Shown here one piece after another: positions 30,048-40,318 of a DNA stretch of 64,000 nt. Origin of the DNA: Endotrypanum monterogeii. Its lineage: Eukaryota; Euglenozoa; Kinetoplastea; Trypanosomatida; Trypanosomatidae. Below the pieces are notes generated by a model. The model was not told the origin of the DNA, made no database searches, and saw only the letters and a program-made list of their open reading frames with translations. Made by a program: the position numbers and the translations under genes. Location of the stretch: assembly GCA_000333855.2 (NCBI GenBank), contig CM007327.1:1-64000 (forward strand), in the 5' to 3' direction. Each line of letters opens with the position of its first letter. Within the stretch, counting starts at the first letter, position 1.

Positions 30048-31235
30048 GGACTCCTAGGGAAGTTAGCGGGCGAGCGGGCGGAGGGGGTGATGTGTACATG
30101 AGTTCATCGCCTCCCCCGACCTCTCTCTCTCTCTCTCTGGTCTGCTTCTCTTCGTTGCGCTCTCACCTCTGGCGAGAGAGAGTAGGGGAGGGGGGAGTTT
30201 TGTGTTCTCTCCGCCTTCCTCCTTTGACTAATGAGCCTGACCGCCCCCGCTCGCCCGCGGCTGTCACCTAACCCTGAACTCCAAGGTTCTCCAGATCTAA
30301 GGTGGGCAATGTTTGGGTCTGAACATGTGGTGCAATCGCACCCCCTCCTCTAAAACCTTGGATCGTTTTGCCACGTCGGCGTCGTGGACATTTTTTTCGG
30401 AATAGTGCTTACTTGACTCTCGTTCATGTAATTCTGGCGGATACATCTTTTCGCTGCCTTTTTCTTTCTCCCCCTCCCCCCCCCCCCGGCCTCTCTCCAG
30501 GGGAACACACCAATATCGCTGTGACAGCTTCCGACAAAGCAGCGCGCATATGCACATCAATCTGTAACGATTGATGGGTAGTGGATTGTGTAGAGAGAGA
30601 GAGGTGTGCTTCAGCACATATCGGGGACCAACGGTCTGACAGTACAGTGTGTTTGTCTTCGGGAGGTAGTGGGGGCTCGTCAATATTATCCACCATGTTT
30701 ACATTTCTGAGTATTTTGATATGTATTTCTTCTTTGTAGTTTTTCTTCAATGACTAGTTCAGGAAAGCAGCTGTTACCCCTCTCCCCCTTCATACTATAT
30801 TTCCTGCAGGTCAGCATCGCGGCACCTGCTGCACAAGAGACATCACTGGATGTGGCTCAGTTATAAAGGGGGATCTGCGGTCTTCTTGCCCGATAAGAGG
30901 ATCAACGGCTGATGAAGCACATATCATTAAGAGGCGCAATCCTCCACGGGGAAGCTGCTTTCTCATCCATGGGATAATTTTCTGGCTGGGGCAACGACAT
31001 CGTTGGCCGCAGGGGGGGGAGAAAATGAAGTTGTTTTGGCCTTTACCCTCATGCGCTCACTGCCCCATTTAGCCTGAATTTTCTCGCCCACAACTGCATT
31101 TTTTTGTATCGCTCGCTCGCTCGCTCGCTTGTTATTTTTTTTTCTGTTGCATTGCCATACTGATATATGATCGGGTACGCTGCACTTGCCTCTGCAACAT
31201 TTTCTCGCTCTTTCACTTGAGGAGGTGAGTCACAC

Positions 31236-31484
31236 AGTTTACGTCTAGCTCTTTGCCTTTTCCTTTCTACCGAATGACGGTAGTTGAGCGCTAGCGTGTG
31301 GAGCATCAGGGAATCCACCACGAGGGGGGGGGGGGGGGAGGGGGGAGGCGTCTGGAGAAGCCAAGGTGCCCCATGTATCTTCGCTAGTGCCAAATTTCTC
31401 TTTTCGGCGGCCCCCCCCCCCCCCAACGGGGAGGGGCAGGGGGAACCGCCCGGCCGGCTGGGGGGCCGAAAGGGGGGGGGAAGG

Positions 31485-31516
<32 letters not shown>

Positions 31517-32086
31517 AGGCTCTGGAGAAGCCAAGGTGCCCCATGTATCTTCGCTAGTGNNNNNNNNNNNNNNNNNNNNNNNNNNNNNNNNNNNNNNNNN
31601 NNNNNNNNNNNNNNNNNNNNNNNNNNNNNNNNNNNNNNNNNNNNNNNNNNNNNNNNNNNNNNNNNNNNNNNNNNNNNNNNNNNNNNNNNNNNNNNNNNNN
31701 NNNNNNNNNNNNNNNNNNNNNNNNNNNNNNNNNNNNNNNNNNNNNNNNNNNNNNNNNNNNNNNNNNNNNNNNNNNNNNNNNNNNNNNNNNNNNNNNNNNN
31801 NNNNNNNNNNNNNNNNNNNNNNNACACGGACATATCTCAACCGGCTCTTGCCGCTTCCCGGCGGGGGCCATGTCCCGTGTTTCCCTCCCTCTGCCCCCCC
31901 CCTCCCCCGCCAGAAAGGGGAGGCGAAGGAGAAACCGCTGGGCAGTCTGCAGAGCAGAAAGGGGGCAGAAGTCATCTCAAGATGCTTGAGCTCGAATTCT
32001 GCCAACATGTGTGTGTGTGTGTCGCTGCTTTGCACTACAGAACGAGTCCACGAAAAAGGCGTGGTGGCTGTATGGGGCGTGCATGT
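31236..32086. repeat. Dispersed repeat, copy B, interrupted by N and homopolymers
   Basis: Matches copy A (23269-23850) at both ends: from AGTTTACGTCTAGCTC to the G run, and from ACACGGACATATC to GGGGCGTGCATGT. The inner part differs. After TTTTCGGCGG it has C14 (31411-31424), a G/C-rich stretch that looks like a distorted version of the later GAAACCGCTGGGCAG region, G29 (31488-31516), then a second AGGCTCTGGAGAAGCCAAGG unit, then N. The ends are reliable; the middle may be misassembled. Confidence 0.7.
31560..31823. other. Assembly gap, 264 N
   Basis: Undetermined bases inside repeat copy B. The corresponding interval in copy A (23418-23587) is 170 bases, so the gap length is either an estimate or the copy is longer here. 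Confidence 0.99.
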
Positions 32087-32243
32087 GTAGCTGCTGGTAA
32101 CGATTGTACATGCTTCACCACCTTTTACGGTTTTTCATTTTTTTTTTCACCTCGAGGCACACACACACACACACACATACACAGACACACATACACAGAC
32201 ACACATACACGACTAAAAAAAAAAGTGACGATCTTACTGGTCT

Positions 32244-32993
32244 ATGCGGGGCTCTGAACCGGGAAGGTACACCACCGTCATCCCTTGTACTGAAAGCGTA
32301 GTGAGGTGCGCAGAGAGTGCTGCAGCCCTGCTGAAGGACAGCAGGCGGGTTTGGCTGATCGATCTTTTCCTTGATGGACTCAACACCATGCTGCATTGGC
32401 TAGTTCATTTGACGACGCTCCTCAAAGGGAGAAAAACGACTACACTTCTTCCTGCTGTGATGAACAGAGCCACGATGGATGTTTCTGGTTGTCTCTTTAA
32501 CCGCCAGATACCAAGGTTCTCTCCTGTGCATCGATACTGCACGGCAATCCCATGTTTTGTCGACCTGATCTAAGCACCCAGCGATCGTGGGGTGCATGAT
32601 GACACAGAGCATCGACCGCTGATCAGCAACGGCGACGTTATGGACCATCTCAATGCTAAGTCACCCAGTGCAAAAAGCGGATACGATTGAGTACCAGTGG
32701 ACATGAGCTGTGGCATCGCTGATTTATCGTTCAACGATCAAGCCAACCGTTTTGGCAGCTACTGGGGTGCAGCGCCCAATAATTCGCCACCGAAAAATCC
32801 AGGGGAATCACGCCAGGGGGGGGAGGAGGGGGAGGGCGAGTCCACGCGCGCTCTCAGAGGGAGCGGGCGGGTATATTCTTTACCAGTCCATTCCTCAGTT
32901 TCGCAGCTCCGTTGCCGCACAACTGAACCACGTGCATCTTCGATGCTGCAGGTCGGTTGTGTGCGAGAGTTGCCACTGTTGTGGATTCAGTAG
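32244..32993 (+). pseudogene. Possible decayed gene: one frame, two internal stops
   Basis: A single plus-strand frame runs 250 codons from ATG 32244 to 32993 with only two internal stops (about 32571 and 32688). The first part (109 codons) reads like protein: S-V-V-R-C-A-E-S-A-A-A-L-L-K-D, then W-L-I-D-L-F-L-D-G-L-N-T-M-L-H-W-L. After the stops comes C-G-I-A-D-L-S-F-N-D-Q-A-N-R-F-G-S-Y-W-G. No family is recognised and no clear splice acceptor precedes the ATG. An alternative is chance openness in GC-rich spacer DNA. Confidence 0.35.
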
Positions 32994-33846
32994 TGATTCT
33001 CCTCGGGCGTGATTTAGGTTCTTTACGTTTTCCGCTGATCGACTTCCCCCCCCCCCAAAAAAAAACGTCGAGGTATCCCTCTCCGCCTCCACTCTCCCAT
33101 AACGAGGTGAGGGGGGGGGGAACTCACTGAGTTGAGGAGGGATTCATGAATCGCCGTGTTCGTGGACATGAACAATATCCCCTTTTCCCTCTCCCCTCCT
33201 CGTGCTCGCCTACCACACGGCTCCACACGTTTGCATACGCGGGGGGTGTCGGGGTGCTCTTATTTTCAATGTCATCTGAGCATCCTTGCACTCACATGCA
33301 CCTTATTTTTTTTTTTTAAGGCCCCGATATTGTGCTGTAGGCATTCCCTTGCCACTGCTCTGTGGAGTGTCTCCCCGTTTCTTTTTCGCCCCAAAATATA
33401 TTCACCACAAACAAGGACGTATGCGCATTGTGCTTCTTTGCGTCGTCGTCGTCAGGTGATCATGTACGTGATACATGCGGACACCCCCACATAATTTGTG
33501 GCATCCCTGAAGACTGCGCGTGCTGTGAGTTCTTGGGTTTGTTGCTCATCGCACTCCTCCCATTTTTGCTATTCATGCTTGCGCACTCCACCTCTTTGTC
33601 CAGAACAGAGTCTCCGGACTGAATCCACCGCGCTCAGCTCAACACGCATCACCTTCACACTTCGTATACATATACACACATACACACTCAAACATTTCTC
33701 TTCCTGTTTCACCTCTTAGTTTTCCTTGCCTTCATTACCCATGAGCGCGCGCACTCTGTGAAGTTCACACCCCCTTCCCTCCCTGCTCTTCTTCTGAGAG
33801 TGCGCACGGTGAGTTGGCATCGGCTGCAGCCTTTACCACTCAACAG

Positions 33847-33878
33847 TTTTTTTTTTTTTTTGATACGAGTGCTCTAAG
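33847..33878 (+). promoter_or_regulatory. Predicted spliced-leader acceptor for the M16C protease
   Basis: T15 followed by GATACGAGTGCTCTAAG (AG 33877-33878). Splicing here, or at the AG near 33935, leaves a 5' UTR of 215-275 bases with no ATG before 34152. Confidence 0.45.
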
Positions 33879-34151
33879 AGACGCATACTTAAATATACAC
33901 ACACTCTGAAGCCTGTGAATACAATTCTTTTTCAAGCAGACAGACATACGGGACTGACTGACGAGCAGGGGCTGTGCACCTCGTTGACGCCCCAAGTGCT
34001 GCGGTTGTTATTCCACACTCCCCTCCCTTTTTTTTTTGTTTTTGTTTCGCATTTTGTTTCCGTATTGTGTACTTTCGCACCCGACGCGTTTTTTTTTTTT
34101 AATATTCCTTCACTGCAACTCTGTGTGTCATTTCGTCTTGATATTGTCAAT

Positions 34152-37100
34152 ATGCTACGCAGGTCAGTACGAAGTCTGGTGATGCGCACCAGCAGGCGGG
34201 AGGATCTGGTCTTCACTAGCATGCACGGCTTCACCCCTCTCAGGATTCGGCGCATCGATGACCTGCACCTGGTGGCCTACGAAATGGAGCACGTCCGCAC
34301 CGGCGCTCTGTACTACCACATCGACGTGGATGACAGCAATAACACTTTCTGTATCGGATTCCGCACCCCAGCGGAGAACAACAAAGGTACCTCACACGTT
34401 TTGGAGCACACAGCGCTCTGCGGCAGCAAGAAGTATCCAGTGCGGGATCCCTTCTTCATGATGCTCAGGCGTTCCCTTAGCTCTTTCATGAACGCCATGA
34501 CTGGGTCTGACTACACACTGTATCCCTTCTCGACCACAAACCGTAAAGACTTTCAAAATCTTCTCGACGTCTACCTCGATGCGGTATTTCATCCGCTGCT
34601 CAGAGAAGAGGACTTCAGACAGGAGGGCCACCGAATAGAGGTGGAGGAAAGATTGCCGGACGGTGAAGACGCGACGGCCCAGGCATCACAGCGCACGCGT
34701 CGGCTTGTCAACAACGGCGTCGTCTTCAACGAAATGCGCGGCGTCGTCACAGATCCCAGTAACCATTTCGTGCAAGCGCTGATGCGCACAATGCTTCCAC
34801 GTACCCACTACACTTACGTGTCCGGTGGGTACCCGCCCGATATTCTGAACCTCAGCTACAGCGAGCTTCTGTCTTTCCACAAGCGCCACTACCATCCAAG
34901 CAACAGTATTACATTCACATACGGCAACATGCACCCTGAGATGCACATGGAAGCATTGAACACTTATTTCTCAAGCTTTGCGCGCACGAAGCCTGTGGTG
35001 GTACCGACACTAGCGGGACAGCACCGCTTCACGGAGCCAAAACTCGTGCAGATGGACGGCCCGCTAGATGCCATGGGCAACCCAAAGCGTCAGAGGCGTG
35101 TTGCCGTCTCATATGCAGTACCGGAGGCGAATAACACTCTGGAGGATGTTGTGGCACTCAGCGTTCTTGACAATCTACTGTCGAGTGGGCCCAGTTCCCC
35201 TATCTTCAAAAATCTGATTGAGTCGCAGATTGGCAGCAAGTACGCACCCATGCATGGGTACGCCTTCTACCTGTCCTCCCCAATCATCACTTACGGCGTT
35301 GCGGGAGTGGACGAGGAGCGGCCAGACGCGGAGGCTGAGGTACTGCAAGCAGTGGAGTCTGCGCTCCGAGCAGCGCAGAAAGACGGCTTCGACGAAAGAC
35401 GCGTGCGCTCTGTTATTTTCCAGGAGGAGCTGCAGCACCGCCATCGCTCTGCAGACTATGGTCTCAATACGTGCGCTGGGCTGTGCGCGATGGGTCTGTG
35501 CCGGGCGCAGAACAGCCCTCTGGACTTCATCAACTGGTTGCCACACCTCCAGAGGCTGGCGCAAGACAATGCCGCCTCGCTGCTGCCGCGCATCGAGTCA
35601 CACCTGCTGAGCAACGCCCACCGCGCTGTCTTGTCAATGTCAGCTAAGCAGGAATATCTCAACAATTTGCAGGATCAGCTTAAGCAGGCTGATGAGGACG
35701 TGAATACGTCAGCGACGGAGGCAGACAAGGACCGCGTGGAGAAAGAGACCAAGGAGGGGCGCGAGCGACTCCGCGCACCACAGCCGCACGATGTGTTGCC
35801 CACCCTGCGCATCAGTGACATTCCCGTGCAGGCATTCGCAGAGCCCGTGCCGCGTCGAAGCTCCTCCTCCGACACAAACGGTGAAGTGTACACCATCACT
35901 CATCCAACAAATGGTCTTGTGTACGTGCATGGCCTCATTCCTTTCCACGCAGCCCTCATTGACGCCATAGAGCGTGGTGAGTTGGCGCAGGTACCGCAGA
36001 ACACGACTCTCCTGGTGTCACTGCTTGGTGATACCGGTGCCGGCAAGCTATCTTACAAAGACCAATCTATTGCAGCGAAGCTGTCGTGCAGCGGGTTCCA
36101 TTTTGCGCCGCTCCTTAACGAGTCCTACCAACACAGGAATACCACCATCACGGGAACAAGCTACGGCTTCTACACCACAAAAGAAAAGCTCAAAGAGGCA
36201 CTGGATTTGTTGAGCGTGACCCTCCTTGAGCCGCGCGTCAGCGTCGAGGATCCCGATGTCTACTCCCGAACGCTATCGAAGCTCAAAATGGGGTGCTCTT
36301 CTGCAATCCACTCGCTGCAGATGGATGGAAACCGCTACGCTGTCACCCGCGCCGTGGCGGAACTCACCCGGCGCGGCGAGCTACGAGAACACTGGTGGGG
36401 GCTTTCCCAGTCCACGCACGCATCGGAGATGCTCGAAAAGCTTCAGGGGAGCCCGGAGGTAAGCCGCGAGACTGTTTGCGCGCTGCTGAACGAATACGCC
36501 ATCTTTACACGGGAGATGGCGTCCAACATGTCAAACAGTCTTGTTTGGGCGACGTGTGAGGATACGCATCGTGAGGAGGTGGAGAGGATGCTGAAGGAGT
36601 TCCTCGACGCCTTTCCACGGACGGTCTCTGCTGTGCGCACGCATCTGTTCCTGCCACCGCACACTGCGGAGAAAGGGGTTCAGCAGATCAGCAAGAGTCT
36701 GCCGATCGATACGTCATTTGTGGGCTTAGCCATGCCGAATAATTTGAAGTGGGAGCACCCCGACCAGGCCCGGCTGCGGGTGGGCTCTATGCTGCTCAGC
36801 AATGAGTACCTTCACCGCCGAGTGCGAGAGGAGGGCGGTGCGTACGGCTCCAACTGTTCCGCCACGCTCCAGGGAGAGGTTGGTGGTATCTCAATGTCTA
36901 GCTACCGTGATCCTAGCCCAGAACTGACCGCGAAGGCTTTCCTCGAGGCGGGCGATTGGCTCAGTGACTGCAACAACGTCTCAGCCGAACGCGTTAATGA
37001 AGCTAAACTGCGTCTTTTCTCTTCCATCGACTCGCCGTATGCCGCAGACGCGTACGGTGAGGCATACTTTTATAATGATGTGCTCCAAGACGTGAAGCAG

Positions 37101-37250
37101 GCGATGCGCGATGCTCTGCTCTCAGTGACACCAGAGGATGTCGTGAACGTAGCCCACTACTTCAAACCCCAATCGAATGTCATCGTCAGCATACTCCAAC
37201 CCGAAGGCGAGTCGGCCGATATCGCCGCCGTGCCATCCAAAACTCTATAA
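34152..37250 (+). CDS. PreP/falcilysin-like M16C metalloprotease, mitochondrial
   Basis: Degrades presequences and other short peptides in the mitochondrial matrix, as known for PreP. 1032 residues, near the usual 1000-1050. The inverted zinc motif H-V-L-E-H is at 82-86, followed by T-A-L-C-G-S-K-K-Y-P-V-R-D-P-F, and the distal zinc glutamate lies in N-E-M-R-G-V. The two-halved M16C fold with a charged linker (about 520-560, E-K-E-T-K-E-G-R-E-R) and the C-terminal R-V-R-E-E-G-G-A-Y-G-S block are present. The ATG at 34152 opens M-L-R-R-S-V-R-S-L-V-M-R, a good presequence. The frame is open for 79 codons upstream but with no ATG. Known in Leishmania databases as pitrilysin-like metalloprotease. 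Confidence 0.92.
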   Translation: MLRRSVRSLVMRTSRREDLVFTSMHGFTPLRIRRIDDLHLVAYEMEHVRTGALYYHIDVDDSNNTFCIGFRTPAENNKGTSHVLEHTALCGSKKYPVRDPFFMMLRRSLSSFMNAMTGSDYTLYPFSTTNRKDFQNLLDVYLDAVFHPLLREEDFRQEGHRIEVEERLPDGEDATAQASQRTRRLVNNGVVFNEMRGVVTDPSNHFVQALMRTMLPRTHYTYVSGGYPPDILNLSYSELLSFHKRHYHPSNSITFTYGNMHPEMHMEALNTYFSSFARTKPVVVPTLAGQHRFTEPKLVQMDGPLDAMGNPKRQRRVAVSYAVPEANNTLEDVVALSVLDNLLSSGPSSPIFKNLIESQIGSKYAPMHGYAFYLSSPIITYGVAGVDEERPDAEAEVLQAVESALRAAQKDGFDERRVRSVIFQEELQHRHRSADYGLNTCAGLCAMGLCRAQNSPLDFINWLPHLQRLAQDNAASLLPRIESHLLSNAHRAVLSMSAKQEYLNNLQDQLKQADEDVNTSATEADKDRVEKETKEGRERLRAPQPHDVLPTLRISDIPVQAFAEPVPRRSSSSDTNGEVYTITHPTNGLVYVHGLIPFHAALIDAIERGELAQVPQNTTLLVSLLGDTGAGKLSYKDQSIAAKLSCSGFHFAPLLNESYQHRNTTITGTSYGFYTTKEKLKEALDLLSVTLLEPRVSVEDPDVYSRTLSKLKMGCSSAIHSLQMDGNRYAVTRAVAELTRRGELREHWWGLSQSTHASEMLEKLQGSPEVSRETVCALLNEYAIFTREMASNMSNSLVWATCEDTHREEVERMLKEFLDAFPRTVSAVRTHLFLPPHTAEKGVQQISKSLPIDTSFVGLAMPNNLKWEHPDQARLRVGSMLLSNEYLHRRVREEGGAYGSNCSATLQGEVGGISMSSYRDPSPELTAKAFLEAGDWLSDCNNVSAERVNEAKLRLFSSIDSPYAADAYGEAYFYNDVLQDVKQAMRDALLSVTPEDVVNVAHYFKPQSNVIVSILQPEGESADIAAVPSKTL

Positions 37251-38173
37251 AACTACTTAATCGCTCTTGAGCTGACTGCGCCGATTCCTGCAGGATGTGT
37301 ATGTGTGTGTTTGTCTCGGCGTTTCGGATACCGAAGCACAGATGGGGGGGGGGGAGGGATGGGAGGGGGGGGCTACTGCATCCTGTCTTTTCACCTCCCC
37401 ATCCTCTATACCCCTCCGATACTAACACAACATGTAGTCCATAACACACTCCAATGCATCACATTTATTATTATCATGTCATCGGGTATGTGTAGCTTCC
37501 CTGTACCGAAAAAATCTGAAAGGATAGCGCTGCGAATGCGTGTGCGCATGCAAGGGCAAGGGTGTCGCTTCCACGAATGGAAGGCCACAAGCGCTTATCT
37601 TTTTTTCGAGAGTAGAGAGGGGGACACCATCGCGTGTGTGCGGTCATCGACGGCAACACACCACTTTTCACGCCACCTGCGTATTGTTGTCTTGCCCCCA
37701 CCCCTCCCCCTGTGACATCCGCCCTGTACATCTATCCACCTCGCATCATATCACATGCCGGCGATCTCTTCGCTCTGCGCCACGTCGTTTGAGTGCTGGT
37801 GGGTGTCACGGTGAACCGTGGTCACATCGCAAGTGTTAAGGGCTATGGTACGCCTCCACTCAAGAGCTGATGATGCCGGGGGCTCATTTTTTCACTGTCC
37901 CCAGACTTTCTTCCCCTCCCTCTCTTCCTCCTCATTCTCCTACGGCTTCTTTTTTTTTTGTTTCGCATTTCACTTTGACGATTTTGTTCGTATGAGCGCG
38001 CTCGCTCTTGCCATGATCGCTAGGGTGGTGACTCAGCACCCTTTCTCTTCTCTACTCCCCCGTTTATCCTTCGCATTGGGGCGGAGGGAATCTCCGCCTA
38101 TTACGGCTTACCCTGAGTGTATATGCAAGAGACGTCAATACTCGTCACCGCCGCTGAGACACATACAGGTAAA

Positions 38174-38176
<3 letters not shown>

Positions 38177-38209
<33 letters not shown>
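38177..38209. repeat. (AT)n microsatellite
   Basis: 33 bases of alternating A and T. Confidence 0.9.
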
Positions 38210-38212
<3 letters not shown>

Positions 38213-38454
38213 CACCTGTGCAATTAATGGGGACGCGGCTGCTGTAGCGCGAGTGCATCGGAGCAGACAACTTGGACTGCGGTGTGATGACGACTGCCGG
38301 CAGGGGAAGCAAGCAAGCGCAACGCTGGGGGCGAGTACGTAGTGGAGCCTGGAGATTATTAAGGGGGGTGCATAGCCTTAGGCAGCTTCGGTGTGCGCGG
38401 TGCCGAGTCACAACCATTCCTCGAGTCGGGTCTTATTCCGACGACGCTGCGATT

Positions 38455-38900
38455 GCCCCCCCCCCCCCCTCTGCATCTTCTTCAAAGGCAGCGCAAAAAT
38501 GTTGATGACCAACGAGCTGCACGCAGTCATCAGGAACACCACTACAAAGCCGTACATTGGTCAGCAAGCTGGTGGCAGGATCCTCGTCATCGAACCGGGG
38601 TATCCCTAAGCATGGGCAGCGAGGGCATTCCTGTTCAGCCGAGGACATCTGCGGCCACGAAAATGCTGAGTGGGAGATGTGTTTGGAAGCAATCGTGTCT
38701 GTTGACGTTCCCAACCCTTGCGGATTAAGTACTAGTCCTGCCAGACCATGATAAGCTTCCGCATCATATTTTTTCTCCTGATATGCCTGAAGGGCCCGCT
38801 TGCTTCATACGTGGAGTTTATTAACACTCCAATCGCTAGTGCCGTAATCTCGGATTATGTCACCCTAAAACGCCCAGGCCCCCCAAAAGGGCTTGCAGAG
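38455..38900 (+). pseudogene. Decayed gene with an intact splice acceptor
   Basis: C14 and TCTGCATCTTCTTCAAAG (AG near 38487-38491) stand just before an ATG at 38499, as in a functional gene. The frame reads M-L-M-T-N-E-L-H-A-V-I-R-N and G-G-R-I-L-V-I-E-P-G-Y-P, then stops at 38607-38609. A shift of frame near 38605 continues it (G-H-S-C-S-A-E-D-I-C-G-H-E-N-A-E-W-E-M-C) to about 38750. A third piece (38748 on, N-T-P-I-A-S-A-V-I-S-D-Y-V-T-L) returns to the first frame and enters the (GT)n tract. No family is recognised. Confidence 0.4.
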
Positions 38901-38922
38901 ACAGCCAGCATCAACCGACTTA

Positions 38923-38925
<3 letters not shown>

Positions 38926-38975
<50 letters not shown>
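38926..38975. repeat. (GT)25 microsatellite
   Basis: 50 bases of uninterrupted GT, the longest pure dinucleotide run in the window. Confidence 0.95.
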
Positions 38976-38976
<1 letters not shown>

Positions 38977-39138
38977 TTGGAGGTGGGGGAGGCGGCGCCT
39001 CCTTTTCTGCTATCATCGCGGCTTCTGGATTCGCGTTAGACAAGAACAAAGGTTATGCATGAAGGCATTCCTGGGCTTTTTCTGACAGTGCAAGTGCCCC
39101 TGGGGAGCTTGCCCAACGCGTGGCGAGATGAGTGGGTG

Positions 39139-39760
39139 TCATTGCTGAAGCGTATATATATATTTTTCCTTTTTGAGGGCGCGTGCACTTGATGTGCCAC
39201 TCTTCATTCCGACTCGTATGATATTTTTCAGATGGGTCCTGATATGAGCAGTGGCGCTAGAAAATGAAGCTAAGTCGGTTTGTGTGACAATGGCAGTCTG
39301 CCCAGCTGAGTGGCATGCTGGCCGAGTCGGATCGACTCGCCTCGCCTCTGCCGCAAAGTGCATGTGAAGTTGTTGTGTTGCACATCGTAGACACGACATG
39401 AATGCGTAGCATTGTGTGATGGGTCTGTCGTCGAAGCGGGAGAATATCACCTCTTTGTCGACAGCCACCCCGAAACGTCTGTGAAAAAATCCGAACGTTA
39501 AGAGGGGAAGGTGTTTCCTCTGGAGTCTGCTCATGGATACGGATCCCACACTCTCCAAATAAATAAATAAAAGGCATCATAATATTTATTCCTGTCTTAG
39601 GCCCCATAGCAACAGTTGATGGGGTCGCTTTTGCGTAGGAACGACAATTTTCTTCGGCCCAGGCGATGGATCTCCTATTCCACAGTGGACGGGGTCGCTC
39701 CTCCTCGAAATGGGATGCGTTGTAGAGAAGAAACACAGTCCATATCGTTGTAGTTTCGCT
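39139..39760 (-). pseudogene. Decayed minus-strand frame inside the plus-strand unit
   Basis: Two overlapping minus-strand frames (39736-39257 and 39558-39139) each look coding over part of their length; the join would be near 39560. The second reads R-R-F-G-V-A-V-D-K-E-V-I-F-S-R-F-D-D-R and T-Q-Q-L-H-M-H-F-A-A-E-A-R-R. Neither begins with a good ATG. A minus-strand frame in a plus-strand unit suggests an inserted, degenerate mobile element (DIRE-like), but no reverse transcriptase motif is seen. Confidence 0.3.
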
Positions 39761-40247
39761 GCATCCGCATGGTGTTCCGTCCCTCCCTTTTTCGCTATAT
39801 TTATTATTTATTTATTTATTTGTGTGTGCCTAGGTTGACACCGTCATCTTCCTGAGTTGCACTCCTCGTCTCTGCTGCGTCCTGCTCTGATAACTATTCG
39901 AGGATCCTTTTTTTTTTTTTCATCGCCGACGTATATCCAACTAAGTGTAGTGCCCCTCTTCGGCTGTCTTTCTGATCGCCCCCCCCCCCCCTTCTCATGC
40001 ATTCCCGTCTCTGCGCCGATTGCCTACGCCACGATGCCCCTTGCAGCTGTATCCCTGTGGGTTTATCTTCTCTCCATCTTATCGTATTCAGACCCGCTCG
40101 CCCTCTTCTATTTTCCTGTCATTTGAAAATCGTCTTTACACGTCTGCACGCCGCGGCAGCAGTCGTGTCTCCGAGGTACTCCGCTTCGGTGATCGTATCT
40201 TCCTCGTCTCGCTTTTTCTCTAGCTGTTGCTGCGGCTAACCTCTCCC

Positions 40248-40287
40248 CCCAGTGTCCTCCTCCCCCCTCCCCCCCCCTCAAACACAG
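40248..40287 (+). promoter_or_regulatory. Predicted spliced-leader acceptor for MICU1
   Basis: C/T-rich tract ending in CAAACACAG (AG 40286-40287), 31 bases before the ATG. Confidence 0.5.
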
Positions 40288-40318
40288 GAGCTTAGATACA
40301 CCATTCTTTAAAAAATCA

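Larger units (their letters stand above)
30048..34151. other. 4.1 kb spacer with repeat copy B, assembly gap and a decayed frame
   Basis: From left to right: (CT)9 at 30121-30138 with a complementary GAGAGAG at about 30174-30182 that could form a hairpin; C-rich tracts; (GCTC)5 at 31110-31129; repeat copy B (31236-32086) with 264 N; (AC)n tracts at 32157-32210; a decayed plus-strand frame (32244-32993); G- and C-runs near 32815-33120; and T15 at 33847-33861, probably the splice signal of the M16C protease. No intact gene is recognised. Confidence 0.6.
37251..40318. other. 3.1 kb spacer with two decayed frames
   Basis: Contents: G-rich runs near 37344-37370; (AT)n at 38177-38209; a decayed plus-strand frame with intact splice signal (38455-38900); a 50-base (GT)n at 38926-38975; a decayed minus-strand frame (39139-39760); A/T-rich ATTTATT repeats near 39797-39822; and T/C-rich sequence leading to MICU1. 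No intact gene is recognised. Confidence 0.6.

Noticed and set aside
33915..34151. 79-codon N-terminal extension of the M16C protease frame
   Set aside because: No ATG, polyphenylalanine from T tracts, and the presequence at 34152 is a better start.
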